Source: Parvularcula sp038745625 | GTDB taxonomy: Bacteria; Pseudomonadota; Alphaproteobacteria; Caulobacterales; Parvularculaceae | Assembly: GCA_038745625.1 (NCBI GenBank) | Contig: JBCDLG010000015.1 | Location: 1-40,074 of the forward strand | Direction: 5' to 3' | Length of the DNA: 40,074 nucleotides | Shown: positions 8,867 through 15,872 of the stretch, one piece after another | Layout: the number at the start of each line of letters is the position of its first letter | Numbering within the stretch: the first letter of the stretch is position 1 | Made by a program: the position numbers and the translations under genes | Notes under the pieces: model-generated | Databases searched by the model: none | What the model was told of the DNA's origin: nothing | What the model saw: only the letters and a program-made list of their open reading frames with translations

Positions 8867-10597
8867 TTGACCGCTATCACCGATATTGAACCGATCTCGA
8901 AAGACGAGTTGCACGAGGCCGTTGAGCAGATCTTGGCCGAGGGCGGTCCATTCGCTGTCGTTCCCAAAGAGATCCGCGGTGTGCACTATGAGCGCGTCTT
9001 TGCCCTGTCTGAGATGTCGCTGCGTGACGTTTTGGCGGCCAAAACGGCTGAGTTCGCTGCCTCGCCGCTGATCGTCTACGGCGACGAGCGCTACACCACC
9101 GGAGAGGTCTGGGCACGGAGTATGCGCTTTGCCAATTGGCTGGGCAGCCAAGGCATCGGCCCCGGCGATAATGTTGCCATCGCCATGCGCAACTACCCCG
9201 AATGGTGCATGGCGTTTATCGGTGTCGTTGCCTCGGGCGCCACGGTGGTGCCGCTGAACTCGTGGTGGCAGGCTGAAGAGCTGCGCTACGGCGTCGAGAC
9301 GGCAAACGCTAAGTTCATCGTGGTGGACGCCAAGCGCTGCGACATGCTTGCTCCGCTTAAAGAGGAGTTCGGTCTGACACTGATTGCTGGTCGCGAAGAG
9401 GTGTCGTGCGAGGATGCGTCGCTTCCGGACATTATAAATGACGAGTCGATTTCTACCGACATCCCCTCGACGCCGATTGACCCCGAAAGCGTTTTTGCCC
9501 TGATGTTCACGTCGGGCTCCACCGGGTTTCCCAAAGCGGCGGAGCTGACCCACCGCGGCGTGCTGAGCACAATCTTGTCATGGTCTTTTGTCCAGGAGCT
9601 CTATACGCGGGTGCGGCCTGAGATCCCGACGCGTCCTGACAATGCGGGTATCCTGTTGGCGCTGCCTTTGTTCCACGTGACGGCGCTCCACTCACTTTTC
9701 CTCCTCAGCTATCTCATCGGGCGGAAAGTGGTGTTCGTCTACAAGTGGGATCCTGAGGAAGCGGCGAGCATTATCAAGAAGGAGAAGCTCACGAACTTTG
9801 TTGGTGTGCCGACGATGGCGCAGGAGCTGATCAAAGCCGCAAAGCCCGGTGATCTTGATACGCTTGTGGATATTGGGTCGGGCGGCGCGAAACGACCGGC
9901 CGCCCATGTGGTCGAGCAGGGCACGACCTATCCGGAGATCACGTCATCATCAGGGTACGGCCTGACTGAGACCAATGCGCTGGGCACGATTATCGGTCTT
10001 GCTGACTATGCGCGGATGCCAGATGCAGCTGGCCGCGTCGTTCCGCCGATCACGCAGCTCGCGACATTCTCAGAGGACGGCAAACAGCTGCCCGATGGTG
10101 AGATCGGTGAGGTCTGCATCCGCAGCCCGGGCGTCATGAAGGGCTATCTCAATAACGCTGAGGCCAGTGCTGAGGCGTTCTTCGCCGACGGGTGGTTCCG
10201 GACCGGCGATGTCGGCGTGATTGATGAAAACGGCTATCTCACCATCATGGACCGCCTCAAGGACATGATTATCCGGGGCGGCGAGAACATCTCGTGCCTG
10301 GAGGTCGAGAACATTCTTCTCCAGTTCGAAGGCGTCACTGAGGCGGCGGTTTTCGCGGTCCATCACGAGCGCCTTGGCGAAGCGGTGGGCGCGGCGGTCT
10401 ACGGCAAGGACGGCCCGATCGATCCGGCTGGGCTCCAGGCCCATGCGAAGGAGCAACTCGCTGCCTTCAAAGTGCCGACGCGCTTTTGGCTGTCACCGCA
10501 GCCGCTGCCCCGCGGAGCGACCGGCAAGACGGACAAAAAACCGCTGCGGGCCTTCGCAAAAGAGAACCCGCCGCATTTCCAGCAAGGCGACGACTAA
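8867..10597 (+). CDS. AMP-binding acyl-CoA synthetase
   Basis: This adenylate-forming enzyme activates a carboxylic acid, probably a fatty acid, with ATP and CoA. The ATP-binding P-loop is ALMFTSGSTGFPKAAELTHR near residue 215. The A5-like motif is SSSGYGLTETNALG, the A8 hinge region is DGWFRTGDVGVIDENGYL followed by RLKDMIIRGGENISCLEVEN, and the catalytic lysine is in RGATGKTDKKPLR close to the C-terminus. The length of 576 aa is usual. TTG 8867 is preferred because GGGAGG lies 6 bases upstream; an in-frame ATG at 8846 would add 7 residues but has no ribosome site. Substrate chain length cannot be read from the sequence. Confidence 0.9.
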   Translation: MTAITDIEPISKDELHEAVEQILAEGGPFAVVPKEIRGVHYERVFALSEMSLRDVLAAKTAEFAASPLIVYGDERYTTGEVWARSMRFANWLGSQGIGPGDNVAIAMRNYPEWCMAFIGVVASGATVVPLNSWWQAEELRYGVETANAKFIVVDAKRCDMLAPLKEEFGLTLIAGREEVSCEDASLPDIINDESISTDIPSTPIDPESVFALMFTSGSTGFPKAAELTHRGVLSTILSWSFVQELYTRVRPEIPTRPDNAGILLALPLFHVTALHSLFLLSYLIGRKVVFVYKWDPEEAASIIKKEKLTNFVGVPTMAQELIKAAKPGDLDTLVDIGSGGAKRPAAHVVEQGTTYPEITSSSGYGLTETNALGTIIGLADYARMPDAAGRVVPPITQLATFSEDGKQLPDGEIGEVCIRSPGVMKGYLNNAEASAEAFFADGWFRTGDVGVIDENGYLTIMDRLKDMIIRGGENISCLEVENILLQFEGVTEAAVFAVHHERLGEAVGAAVYGKDGPIDPAGLQAHAKEQLAAFKVPTRFWLSPQPLPRGATGKTDKKPLRAFAKENPPHFQQGDD

Positions 10598-10603
10598 GCG
10601 GGT

Positions 10604-10963
10604 TTAAGCGTCGACGGGCGAGAGCCCGTCGGTGGTCACTTCGCGGTAAAAGCAGCTGTCGCGGCCGGTGTGGCAGGCAGCACCTTTTTGGGTGACCTCA
10701 TAGATGAGCGTGTCTTGATCGCAGTCGGTCAGGACACGGGCCACCTTTTGCTCATGGCCCGATGTTGCGCCCTTACGCCAAAGCTCCTGCCGCGAGCGCG
10801 ACCAGTAATGGGCGTCGCCGGTGGCGAGGGTCAGGTCGATCGCTTCCTGGTTGGCATAGGCCAACATCAGGATTTGGCGGGACGTCTCATCAATCGTCAC
10901 CACCGGAAGGAGCCCGTTCGCAGCGAACTGCGGACGGAACTCATCTGTTTCTTCAATGCTCAA
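10604..10963 (-). CDS. hisI: Phosphoribosyl-AMP cyclohydrolase
   Basis: HisI opens the adenine ring of phosphoribosyl-AMP, the third step of histidine biosynthesis. The 119-aa single-domain protein has the family hallmarks LPVVTIDETSRQILMLAYAN, GDAHYWSRSRQELWRKGATS, the metal/cysteine segment DCDQDTLIYEV and ACHTGRDSCFYRE. There is no fused HisE domain. The start is TTG at 10963, six bases after the folE stop, with AGG of the folE 3' end as a likely ribosome site. It forms a two-gene minus-strand operon behind folE, away from other his genes. The final codons form part of a stable hairpin. Confidence 0.96.
   Translation of the reverse strand: MSIEETDEFRPQFAANGLLPVVTIDETSRQILMLAYANQEAIDLTLATGDAHYWSRSRQELWRKGATSGHEQKVARVLTDCDQDTLIYEVTQKGAACHTGRDSCFYREVTTDGLSPVDA
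10612..10631. terminator. 8-bp GAGA-loop hairpin at the convergent end of hisI
   Basis: CGACGGGC (10612-10619), loop GAGA, GCCCGTCG (10624-10631) gives a perfect 8-bp stem capped by a GNRA tetraloop. It lies within the last hisI codons, 15 bases past the ligase stop on the opposite strand. There is no U tract, so termination activity is only inferred. Confidence 0.4.
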
Positions 10964-10969
10964 CGGAGC

Positions 10970-11599
10970 TTACCTGCCAATCAGGCGCATGAATCGTGTC
11001 TCGAGCGCTGGGTTCTCATTAAACACGCCAGTGAAGCGTGTTGTCACGGTGCCGACGCCATTTTTATGCACGCCGCGGGTGGACATGCATTGATGTTCTG
11101 CGTCGATCATCACCGCGACGCCCCGTGGCTGCAGAACTTTCTGCAAGGTGCCCGCGATTTGAGCGGTCAGCGTTTCTTGAACCTGCATCCGCTTGGCATA
11201 GGCATCGATCAGGCGCGCGAGCTTGGAGATCCCGACGACACGTTTGTGCGGCATGTAAGCGATATGCGCTGTACCGATGATCGGTGCGATATGGTGTTCG
11301 CACATGCTCTCAAGCCGGATGTCTTTGAGAAGAACGATGTCGTCATACCCGTCCACCTCTTCGAAGACGCGGGCGAGGATCGCCTCGGGATCTTCTTGGT
11401 AGCCGCTGAACCATTCTTCATAGGCTTTGGCGACGCGTTTGGGTGTGTCGACGAGCCCTTCCCGTGTGGGGTCGTCGCCAGCCCACCGGATCAAGGTCCG
11501 GACGGCGGCTTCCGCTTCGGCGCGGCTGGGTTTTGAGGAGACATAGGGTTCTTCTGCAGCTTCGGGGGCTGCGACGTCGTCGTAGGCAATGACGCTCAT
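10970..11599 (-). CDS. folE: GTP cyclohydrolase I
   Basis: FolE converts GTP to 7,8-dihydroneopterin triphosphate, the entry step to tetrahydrofolate. Zinc ligands are visible as Cys100 and His103 (LESMCEHHIAPIIG) and Cys171 (EHQCMSTRGVHK). The substrate-site segments AYMPHKRVVGISKLARL and QVQETLTAQIAG are intact. The protein is 209 aa with a variable acidic N-terminus (DDVAAPEAAEEP) before the core. The ATG at 11599 is preceded by AGGA. It leads hisI by six bases and diverges from cysS across 221 bases. Confidence 0.97.
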   Translation of the reverse strand: MSVIAYDDVAAPEAAEEPYVSSKPSRAEAEAAVRTLIRWAGDDPTREGLVDTPKRVAKAYEEWFSGYQEDPEAILARVFEEVDGYDDIVLLKDIRLESMCEHHIAPIIGTAHIAYMPHKRVVGISKLARLIDAYAKRMQVQETLTAQIAGTLQKVLQPRGVAVMIDAEHQCMSTRGVHKNGVGTVTTRFTGVFNENPALETRFMRLIGR

Positions 11600-11745
11600 G
11601 GGTCTGTCCTATCTGGTTCGGGGGCCCTGCAAAGGCACCGATGAGCCGCGCTTTTCCCTCACGGGTGTGAGTGGGCGACTGGTGAGAGATGGAGCCAATT
11701 TGAGCGAAATCCAACCGCTGATGCGCGACGTCCCGTCTCATGCCC

Positions 11746-11762
11746 TTGTTGCATCGCAACAA
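11746..11762. promoter_or_regulatory. 17-base dyad TTGTTGC-ATC-GCAACAA
   Basis: A perfect inverted repeat with 7-base arms and a 3-base centre lies in the folE-cysS divergent gap, 59 bases before the cysS start and about 150 bases before the folE start. It could be an operator for a dimeric regulator or a small hairpin. A second short dyad, CTCAC-GGGT-GTGAG, is at 11658-11671. I do not recognise a cognate regulator. Confidence 0.35.
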
Positions 11763-11820
11763 AAATGCACGCCTCTTGCCACCGATTGCCAGATCAAGCG
11801 GCGCCAGCCATGAGGGCCCG

Positions 11821-13194
11821 ATGACGACCAAGATTTTTGTCACCGATACCTATCGCGGCGAGAAAGTGCCGTTTGAGCCCGCAGATCCGTCCTTTGTGAC
11901 GGTCTATTGCTGCGGGCCGACGGTCTATTCCGAGCCGCATATCGGCAATGCGCGGGCGGGCGTGGTGGCTGATCAGGCGGTGCGCCTGCTGCGTGAGGTC
12001 TATGGTCACGATCGCGTGCGCTATGCGCGCAACCTCACTGATATCGATGACAAGATCATCAAAGCTGCCGCGGATCAGGACGTCGCGATCGGTGTGATCA
12101 CTGCGCAGGCGACGAAGGCCTATCATGATGATCTGGCGGCGCTTGGCTGCTTGCCCCCTGACTTTGAGCCCAAAGCCACCGAGCACATCGAGGGCATGCA
12201 GGCCATGATCGGCACCCTCATGGAGCGGGGCTTCGCCTATGCCGCCGAGGGGCACGTCCTGTTCGATACCCAGGCCTTCAAGGGCTATGGCGGCCTCAGC
12301 CGGCTTGATCGCGATGCCATGGTGGCCGGCGCACGGGTCGAGGTGGCCCCCTATAAGCGAGACCCCGCTGACTTTGTCCTTTGGAAGCCGTCCACGGACG
12401 ATATGCCGGGCTGGGATGTACCGGCCGCGTGGGGTCTAGAGGGGAGGGGTCGGCCTGGTTGGCATGTCGAATGCTCCGCTATGATCGAGACGGTGCTTGG
12501 CAGCCCGATTGATCTGCACCTTGGGGGACAGGACCTGCGCTTTCCGCATCATGAGAATGAGATCGCCCAAAGCTGCTGCGCATCCGACCTCGGCGATGTG
12601 CCGCTGGCGCGGCACTGGATGCACAACGGCATGCTCCGCATGGGTGCGGAGAAGATGTCGAAATCGATTGGCAACATTGTGCGGCCGTCGGAGCTTCTTG
12701 TCGGTTGGCATGGCGAGGTGCTCCGTATGGCGCTTTTGTCGGCGCAGTACCGCCAGCCGCTCGAATGGTCTGACGATCTCTTGGCCTCGTCCAAGGCGCA
12801 GCTCGATAAGTTCTACCGTGCGGCTGGCGATGCCGAGCCCGGCGAGGTCTCGTCGGGCGTGCTTCAGGCTCTCAGCGATGATCTCAACACCCCGGGAGCC
12901 TTCGCGGCGCTGCATGAGCTGCGGGAGCAGGCCCAAGGCGGCAGCGCTGAGGCGGCGTCTTCCTTGCGCGCCAGCGGCCAGCTCCTTGGTCTTCTTTACG
13001 AGACCGAAGAGGCCTGGTTCCAAGGCGGCGGTAGCGATGACGATGCCGCGCGCTATGACGCGCTGCTGATCGAACGGGCCGAGGCGCGCAAAGCGAAGAA
13101 CTTTGCGCGGGCGGACGAAATCCGTGATCAGCTGACGGAGGAAGGCATCATCATCGAAGACGGCCCGCAAGGTGCCACCTGGCGGCGGGGATAG
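11821..13194 (+). CDS. cysS: Cysteinyl-tRNA synthetase
   Basis: This class I enzyme charges tRNA-Cys. The HIGH-type motif is PHIGNARAGVV near residue 40, just after the zinc ligand cysteine segment VTVYCCGPTVYSEP. Further zinc ligands are in WHVECSAMIE and FPHHENEIAQS. The KMSKS motif is exact in GAEKMSKSIGNIV. The length of 457 aa is normal. ATG 11821 (MTTKIFVTDTYRGEKVPF) fits the family start; codons back to 11740 do not. The ribosome site is weak (TGAGGG). The stop is 2 bases before the DUF418 gene, so the two are probably co-transcribed. Confidence 0.97.
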   Translation: MTTKIFVTDTYRGEKVPFEPADPSFVTVYCCGPTVYSEPHIGNARAGVVADQAVRLLREVYGHDRVRYARNLTDIDDKIIKAAADQDVAIGVITAQATKAYHDDLAALGCLPPDFEPKATEHIEGMQAMIGTLMERGFAYAAEGHVLFDTQAFKGYGGLSRLDRDAMVAGARVEVAPYKRDPADFVLWKPSTDDMPGWDVPAAWGLEGRGRPGWHVECSAMIETVLGSPIDLHLGGQDLRFPHHENEIAQSCCASDLGDVPLARHWMHNGMLRMGAEKMSKSIGNIVRPSELLVGWHGEVLRMALLSAQYRQPLEWSDDLLASSKAQLDKFYRAAGDAEPGEVSSGVLQALSDDLNTPGAFAALHELREQAQGGSAEAASSLRASGQLLGLLYETEEAWFQGGGSDDDAARYDALLIERAEARKAKNFARADEIRDQLTEEGIIIEDGPQGATWRRG

Positions 13195-13196
13195 CG

Positions 13197-14390
13197 ATGA
13201 CGACCGCGGGCACGGGGGCGCCGATTGCGGCTCAGGATCGGATCACCGAGCTTGATGCGCTGCGCGGCTTTGCTCTTCTCGGTGTGTTCATCGTCCATTT
13301 TGTCGGCCTTCTCCACTACGAGGTGGTGGCCGATGAGCAGGTGCGCGAAACATGGATGGCGGCCCCTTACAACCGATGGTTCGTTTTTGCGTCCGATTGG
13401 CTTTTTGAGAACAAGGCCAACACGCTCTTTGCGACGCTGTTCGGCTTTGGCTTCTGGATCCAGATGACGAGGCTCGAGGGACGCGGAGCCGCCTTCCAAA
13501 CGGTATATCTCCGCCGTCTGACGGTTTTGCTTGCGATCGGCCTTATCAACTGGATATTCGTCTTCCCCGGTGACGTTCTGCACGAATATGCTCTCTTGGG
13601 TTTCGTCCTTTTCCTCTGCAGGCGGCTGCCAGAGCGCTCGATGCTCCTCATCGGGATCGTTCTCGCTCTCGCCGTGCAGCCGATCTTGGAAACGCTCTTT
13701 GCTGAGATTGGGCTCAGCGGCGATATCTGGGACGACAAGATGGCGGCCGCGCAGTCGGTGGAAAGCTACAGCGAATGGGTCAGCCTGACCTTCCCAGCAC
13801 AGCTGATGCGAGACATCGCTCTTTTCGGTTTTGTGCCCTGGGGGCTTTATCTTCTCGGCCGCTTCTTCTTCGGGGCCTGGGCAGCCCGGCAAGACGTGAT
13901 TGGCGCCGCGCGCCGAAACCGGCGCCTGACCATCAAAGCCACGTTGGGGGCGATGGCGATCGGTTTGGTTTTTGAGTATGTCTCCCTACGGATTTTCTTA
14001 GGCACAATCGACGCGCCAGATTGGCTGGACATGCTCCTCCATGCGCTGGGGGCGCCGATCCTCGCCCTGTCTTATGCGGGGGCGGTGGTGTTGGTTTGCC
14101 ATTCAGCGAGGCTTGGGTGGATCGCGCGCCTTCTGTCTCCGGTCGGTCGCACGGCGCTGACCAGCTATGTCGCACACGGCGCTCTTTTGTCGTTGCTCAT
14201 TTGGCCATTCGGCCTCGATCTGCGGGACGCGATCTCTCCTTTGGGCGGCTTTCTCATTGCCACCGGTTTCTTCGGTTTGATGACGCTCGCCAGTCATTTT
14301 TGGCTGCAGCGCTATCGTTTTGGACCGCTTGAGTGGCTGTGGCGCGGAGCGACCTATGGCGAGATGCCAGCCCTGCGCCATAGCGCCTAG
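13197..14390 (+). CDS. DUF418 (YeiB-type) multi-pass membrane protein
   Basis: This 397-aa inner-membrane protein of the DUF418/YeiB family has no established activity; relatives resemble membrane acyltransferases and are often guessed to be transporters. It opens with the family signature ELDALRGFALLGVFIVHFVG and has about eight to ten hydrophobic segments, including YLRRLTVLLAIGLINWIFVF, LLGFVLFLCRRLP and LDMLLHALGAPILALSYAGA. The C-terminal DUF418 block includes SPVGRTALTSYVAHGALLSL and ends near RFGPLEWLWRGATYG, as in the family. It follows cysS by 2 bases. Confidence 0.88.
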   Translation: MTTAGTGAPIAAQDRITELDALRGFALLGVFIVHFVGLLHYEVVADEQVRETWMAAPYNRWFVFASDWLFENKANTLFATLFGFGFWIQMTRLEGRGAAFQTVYLRRLTVLLAIGLINWIFVFPGDVLHEYALLGFVLFLCRRLPERSMLLIGIVLALAVQPILETLFAEIGLSGDIWDDKMAAAQSVESYSEWVSLTFPAQLMRDIALFGFVPWGLYLLGRFFFGAWAARQDVIGAARRNRRLTIKATLGAMAIGLVFEYVSLRIFLGTIDAPDWLDMLLHALGAPILALSYAGAVVLVCHSARLGWIARLLSPVGRTALTSYVAHGALLSLLIWPFGLDLRDAISPLGGFLIATGFFGLMTLASHFWLQRYRFGPLEWLWRGATYGEMPALRHSA

Positions 14391-14469
14391 GTGCGGTCCC
14401 GGCGGCCCCATGTGATGGGTGTTGGCGCCTTGGCTTTTGTCAGGCTGCGATGGTGCCTAAGTGGAGGGG

Positions 14470-14904
14470 ATGGACGATCTCTATTCCGATATCCTGCTTG
14501 AAGCGGCCGGGTCCTTACCGCCAGCGGGCGCGCTTGCCGATCCTGATGGGACCGCGCGGCGTATCTCGAAGGTGTGCGGTTCGGAAGTCGAGGTGGACCT
14601 GGCGCTGGAGGCTGGCGCCGTCGCTGATTATGCACTGCGCGTCAAAGCCTGCGCGTTGGGGCAGGCGTCATCGTCGCTTCTTGCCAAGGTGCTCAAAGGC
14701 TCGAACGCGGCTGAGTTGCGCGCCTTGCAGCCGGTGATGGAGGCGATGCTGCGGTCGGACGGCTCCGCGCCGGAAGGGCGTTTCTCTAGCCTTGAGGCGC
14801 TGCAGCCGATCAAGGCGTATCCCGCGCGCCATGCCTCGACACTGTTGATTTTCGGCGCGGTCGTCGATGCTCTTGATAAGGCCGAGGCCGATGCGGCCGC
14901 TTAG
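14470..14904 (+). CDS. NifU/IscU-like iron-sulfur cluster scaffold protein
   Basis: This 144-aa small NifU_N-fold protein probably assembles or carries Fe-S clusters. Two of the family's three cysteines are recognisable, in RRISKVCGSEVEVDL and RVKACALGQASSSLLAKVL. The third, expected near the C-terminus, is replaced in the segment IKAYPARHASTLLIFGAV. The missing ligand suggests a specialised or weak scaffold. ATG 14470 is chosen; GTG 14461 would add three residues, and the GGAGGGG just before 14470 is unusually close. The end overlaps the yidD start by 14 bases. Confidence 0.8.
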   Translation: MDDLYSDILLEAAGSLPPAGALADPDGTARRISKVCGSEVEVDLALEAGAVADYALRVKACALGQASSSLLAKVLKGSNAAELRALQPVMEAMLRSDGSAPEGRFSSLEALQPIKAYPARHASTLLIFGAVVDALDKAEADAAA

Positions 14905-15121
14905 CCTCCTCGCGCGCGGGGCGATCATTGCTTACCGCTACTCTCTCTCGCCGTTTTTGCATTTGGTCGGCGTGCGGTGCCGGCATGAGCCGACCTGCTC
15001 AGCCTATGCGCTTGAGGCGTACCGCAAACACAATGTGGTCAAGGCGACCGGCCTCACGGCCAAGCGGATCGTCAATTGTCGGCCGGGCGGCACCTGGGGC
15101 TACGACCCCGTTCCTGACTGA
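14891..15121 (+). CDS. yidD: Membrane protein insertion efficiency factor YidD
   Basis: YidD is a small membrane-associated protein that assists YidC-dependent insertion. The 76-aa product has the diagnostic three-cysteine pattern: VRCRHEPTCSAYALEAYRKH and RIVNCRPGGTWGYDPVPD. An N-terminal amphipathic/hydrophobic stretch (LARGAIIAYRYSLSPFLHL) precedes it. ATG 14891 lies inside the end of the NifU-like gene, implying translational coupling. It is not beside rpmH/rnpA/yidC here. Confidence 0.95.
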   Translation: MRPLSLLARGAIIAYRYSLSPFLHLVGVRCRHEPTCSAYALEAYRKHNVVKATGLTAKRIVNCRPGGTWGYDPVPD

Positions 15122-15162
15122 GGGCATTGTGGTCGCGCCCCGCGCGCGTCAGGATTGCGCCT

Positions 15163-15801
15163 ATGGACCTTGCCTTTTCCTGCCGCTGCGGCGCGATGAC
15201 GGTGACCGTGGCCGACGTTTCACCGAAAACGGGGACGCATGTTCATTGCTATTGCACGGACTGTCAGACGGCGGCGACCTATCTGGGGCATGATGATGAG
15301 GTGCTTGATGAAAAGGGCGGCACGGAGGTCTTTCAGTTCGTTCCCTTCCGCCTCAGCGTCACATCGGGTGCGGATCAAATTGGCCTGATCCAGCTCAAGC
15401 GCGGCGGGCTGATGCGCTGGGTCGCCAGCTGCTGCAACACCCCGATGTTCAACTCATCTGCCTCGCCAGGCGTGCCGATCATGGGGATCGTGAACCCGTC
15501 GGTGAGGGCCGCTGACCCGGCGGCGGCAAAAGCAGCGATGGGCCCTTCAATCGGTGCCTTTTGCCCCGAGGAGGGCTGGGCGCCCGTCGATCGGCCCAAG
15601 GTCACGCTGTTTCGCATGATCGGCCGCGCGCTGTTGCGCGCCGCGCGTCCCATGTTCGCCGGGAAGACCAAAGACCACGCCCTTTTCAGGGCCGACAAGA
15701 GCCCTGTCGCCGAGGCGCGGGTCCTGAGCGAAGACGAGGTCGGCACAGTCCATGCCAGCTTGGGCCAAAAGAAAGCGGCCTTCCTCGCGTCTCAGCCATG
15801 A
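15163..15801 (+). CDS. DUF6151-type cysteine-rich protein
   Basis: This 212-aa cytoplasmic protein of unknown function matches the DUF6151 type as I recall it and resembles GFA (glutathione-dependent formaldehyde-activating) zinc proteins at its N-terminus. Probable metal ligands are CRCG (residues 8-10), CYCTDC in THVHCYCTDCQTAATYL and SCCNTP in RWVASCCNTPMFNS. A basic C-terminal half includes FRMIGRALLRAARP. ATG 15163 is supported by AGGA about 8 bases upstream; the frame extends to a TTG at 15127 without family similarity. It sits between yidD and thrS, possibly in one transcription unit. Confidence 0.75.
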   Translation: MDLAFSCRCGAMTVTVADVSPKTGTHVHCYCTDCQTAATYLGHDDEVLDEKGGTEVFQFVPFRLSVTSGADQIGLIQLKRGGLMRWVASCCNTPMFNSSASPGVPIMGIVNPSVRAADPAAAKAAMGPSIGAFCPEEGWAPVDRPKVTLFRMIGRALLRAARPMFAGKTKDHALFRADKSPVAEARVLSEDEVGTVHASLGQKKAAFLASQP

Positions 15802-15872
15802 ATTCGGCCTGCCTGGCTTGACCTCAGGGAAAGGTGCGGCTCACACGGTCTCTCTTAGACGACGAGTAACCC

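Noticed and set aside
15818..15846. Possible sigma-70 promoter before thrS with TTGACC as -35
   Set aside because: No acceptable -10 box lies 16-18 bases downstream, so a promoter cannot be supported.
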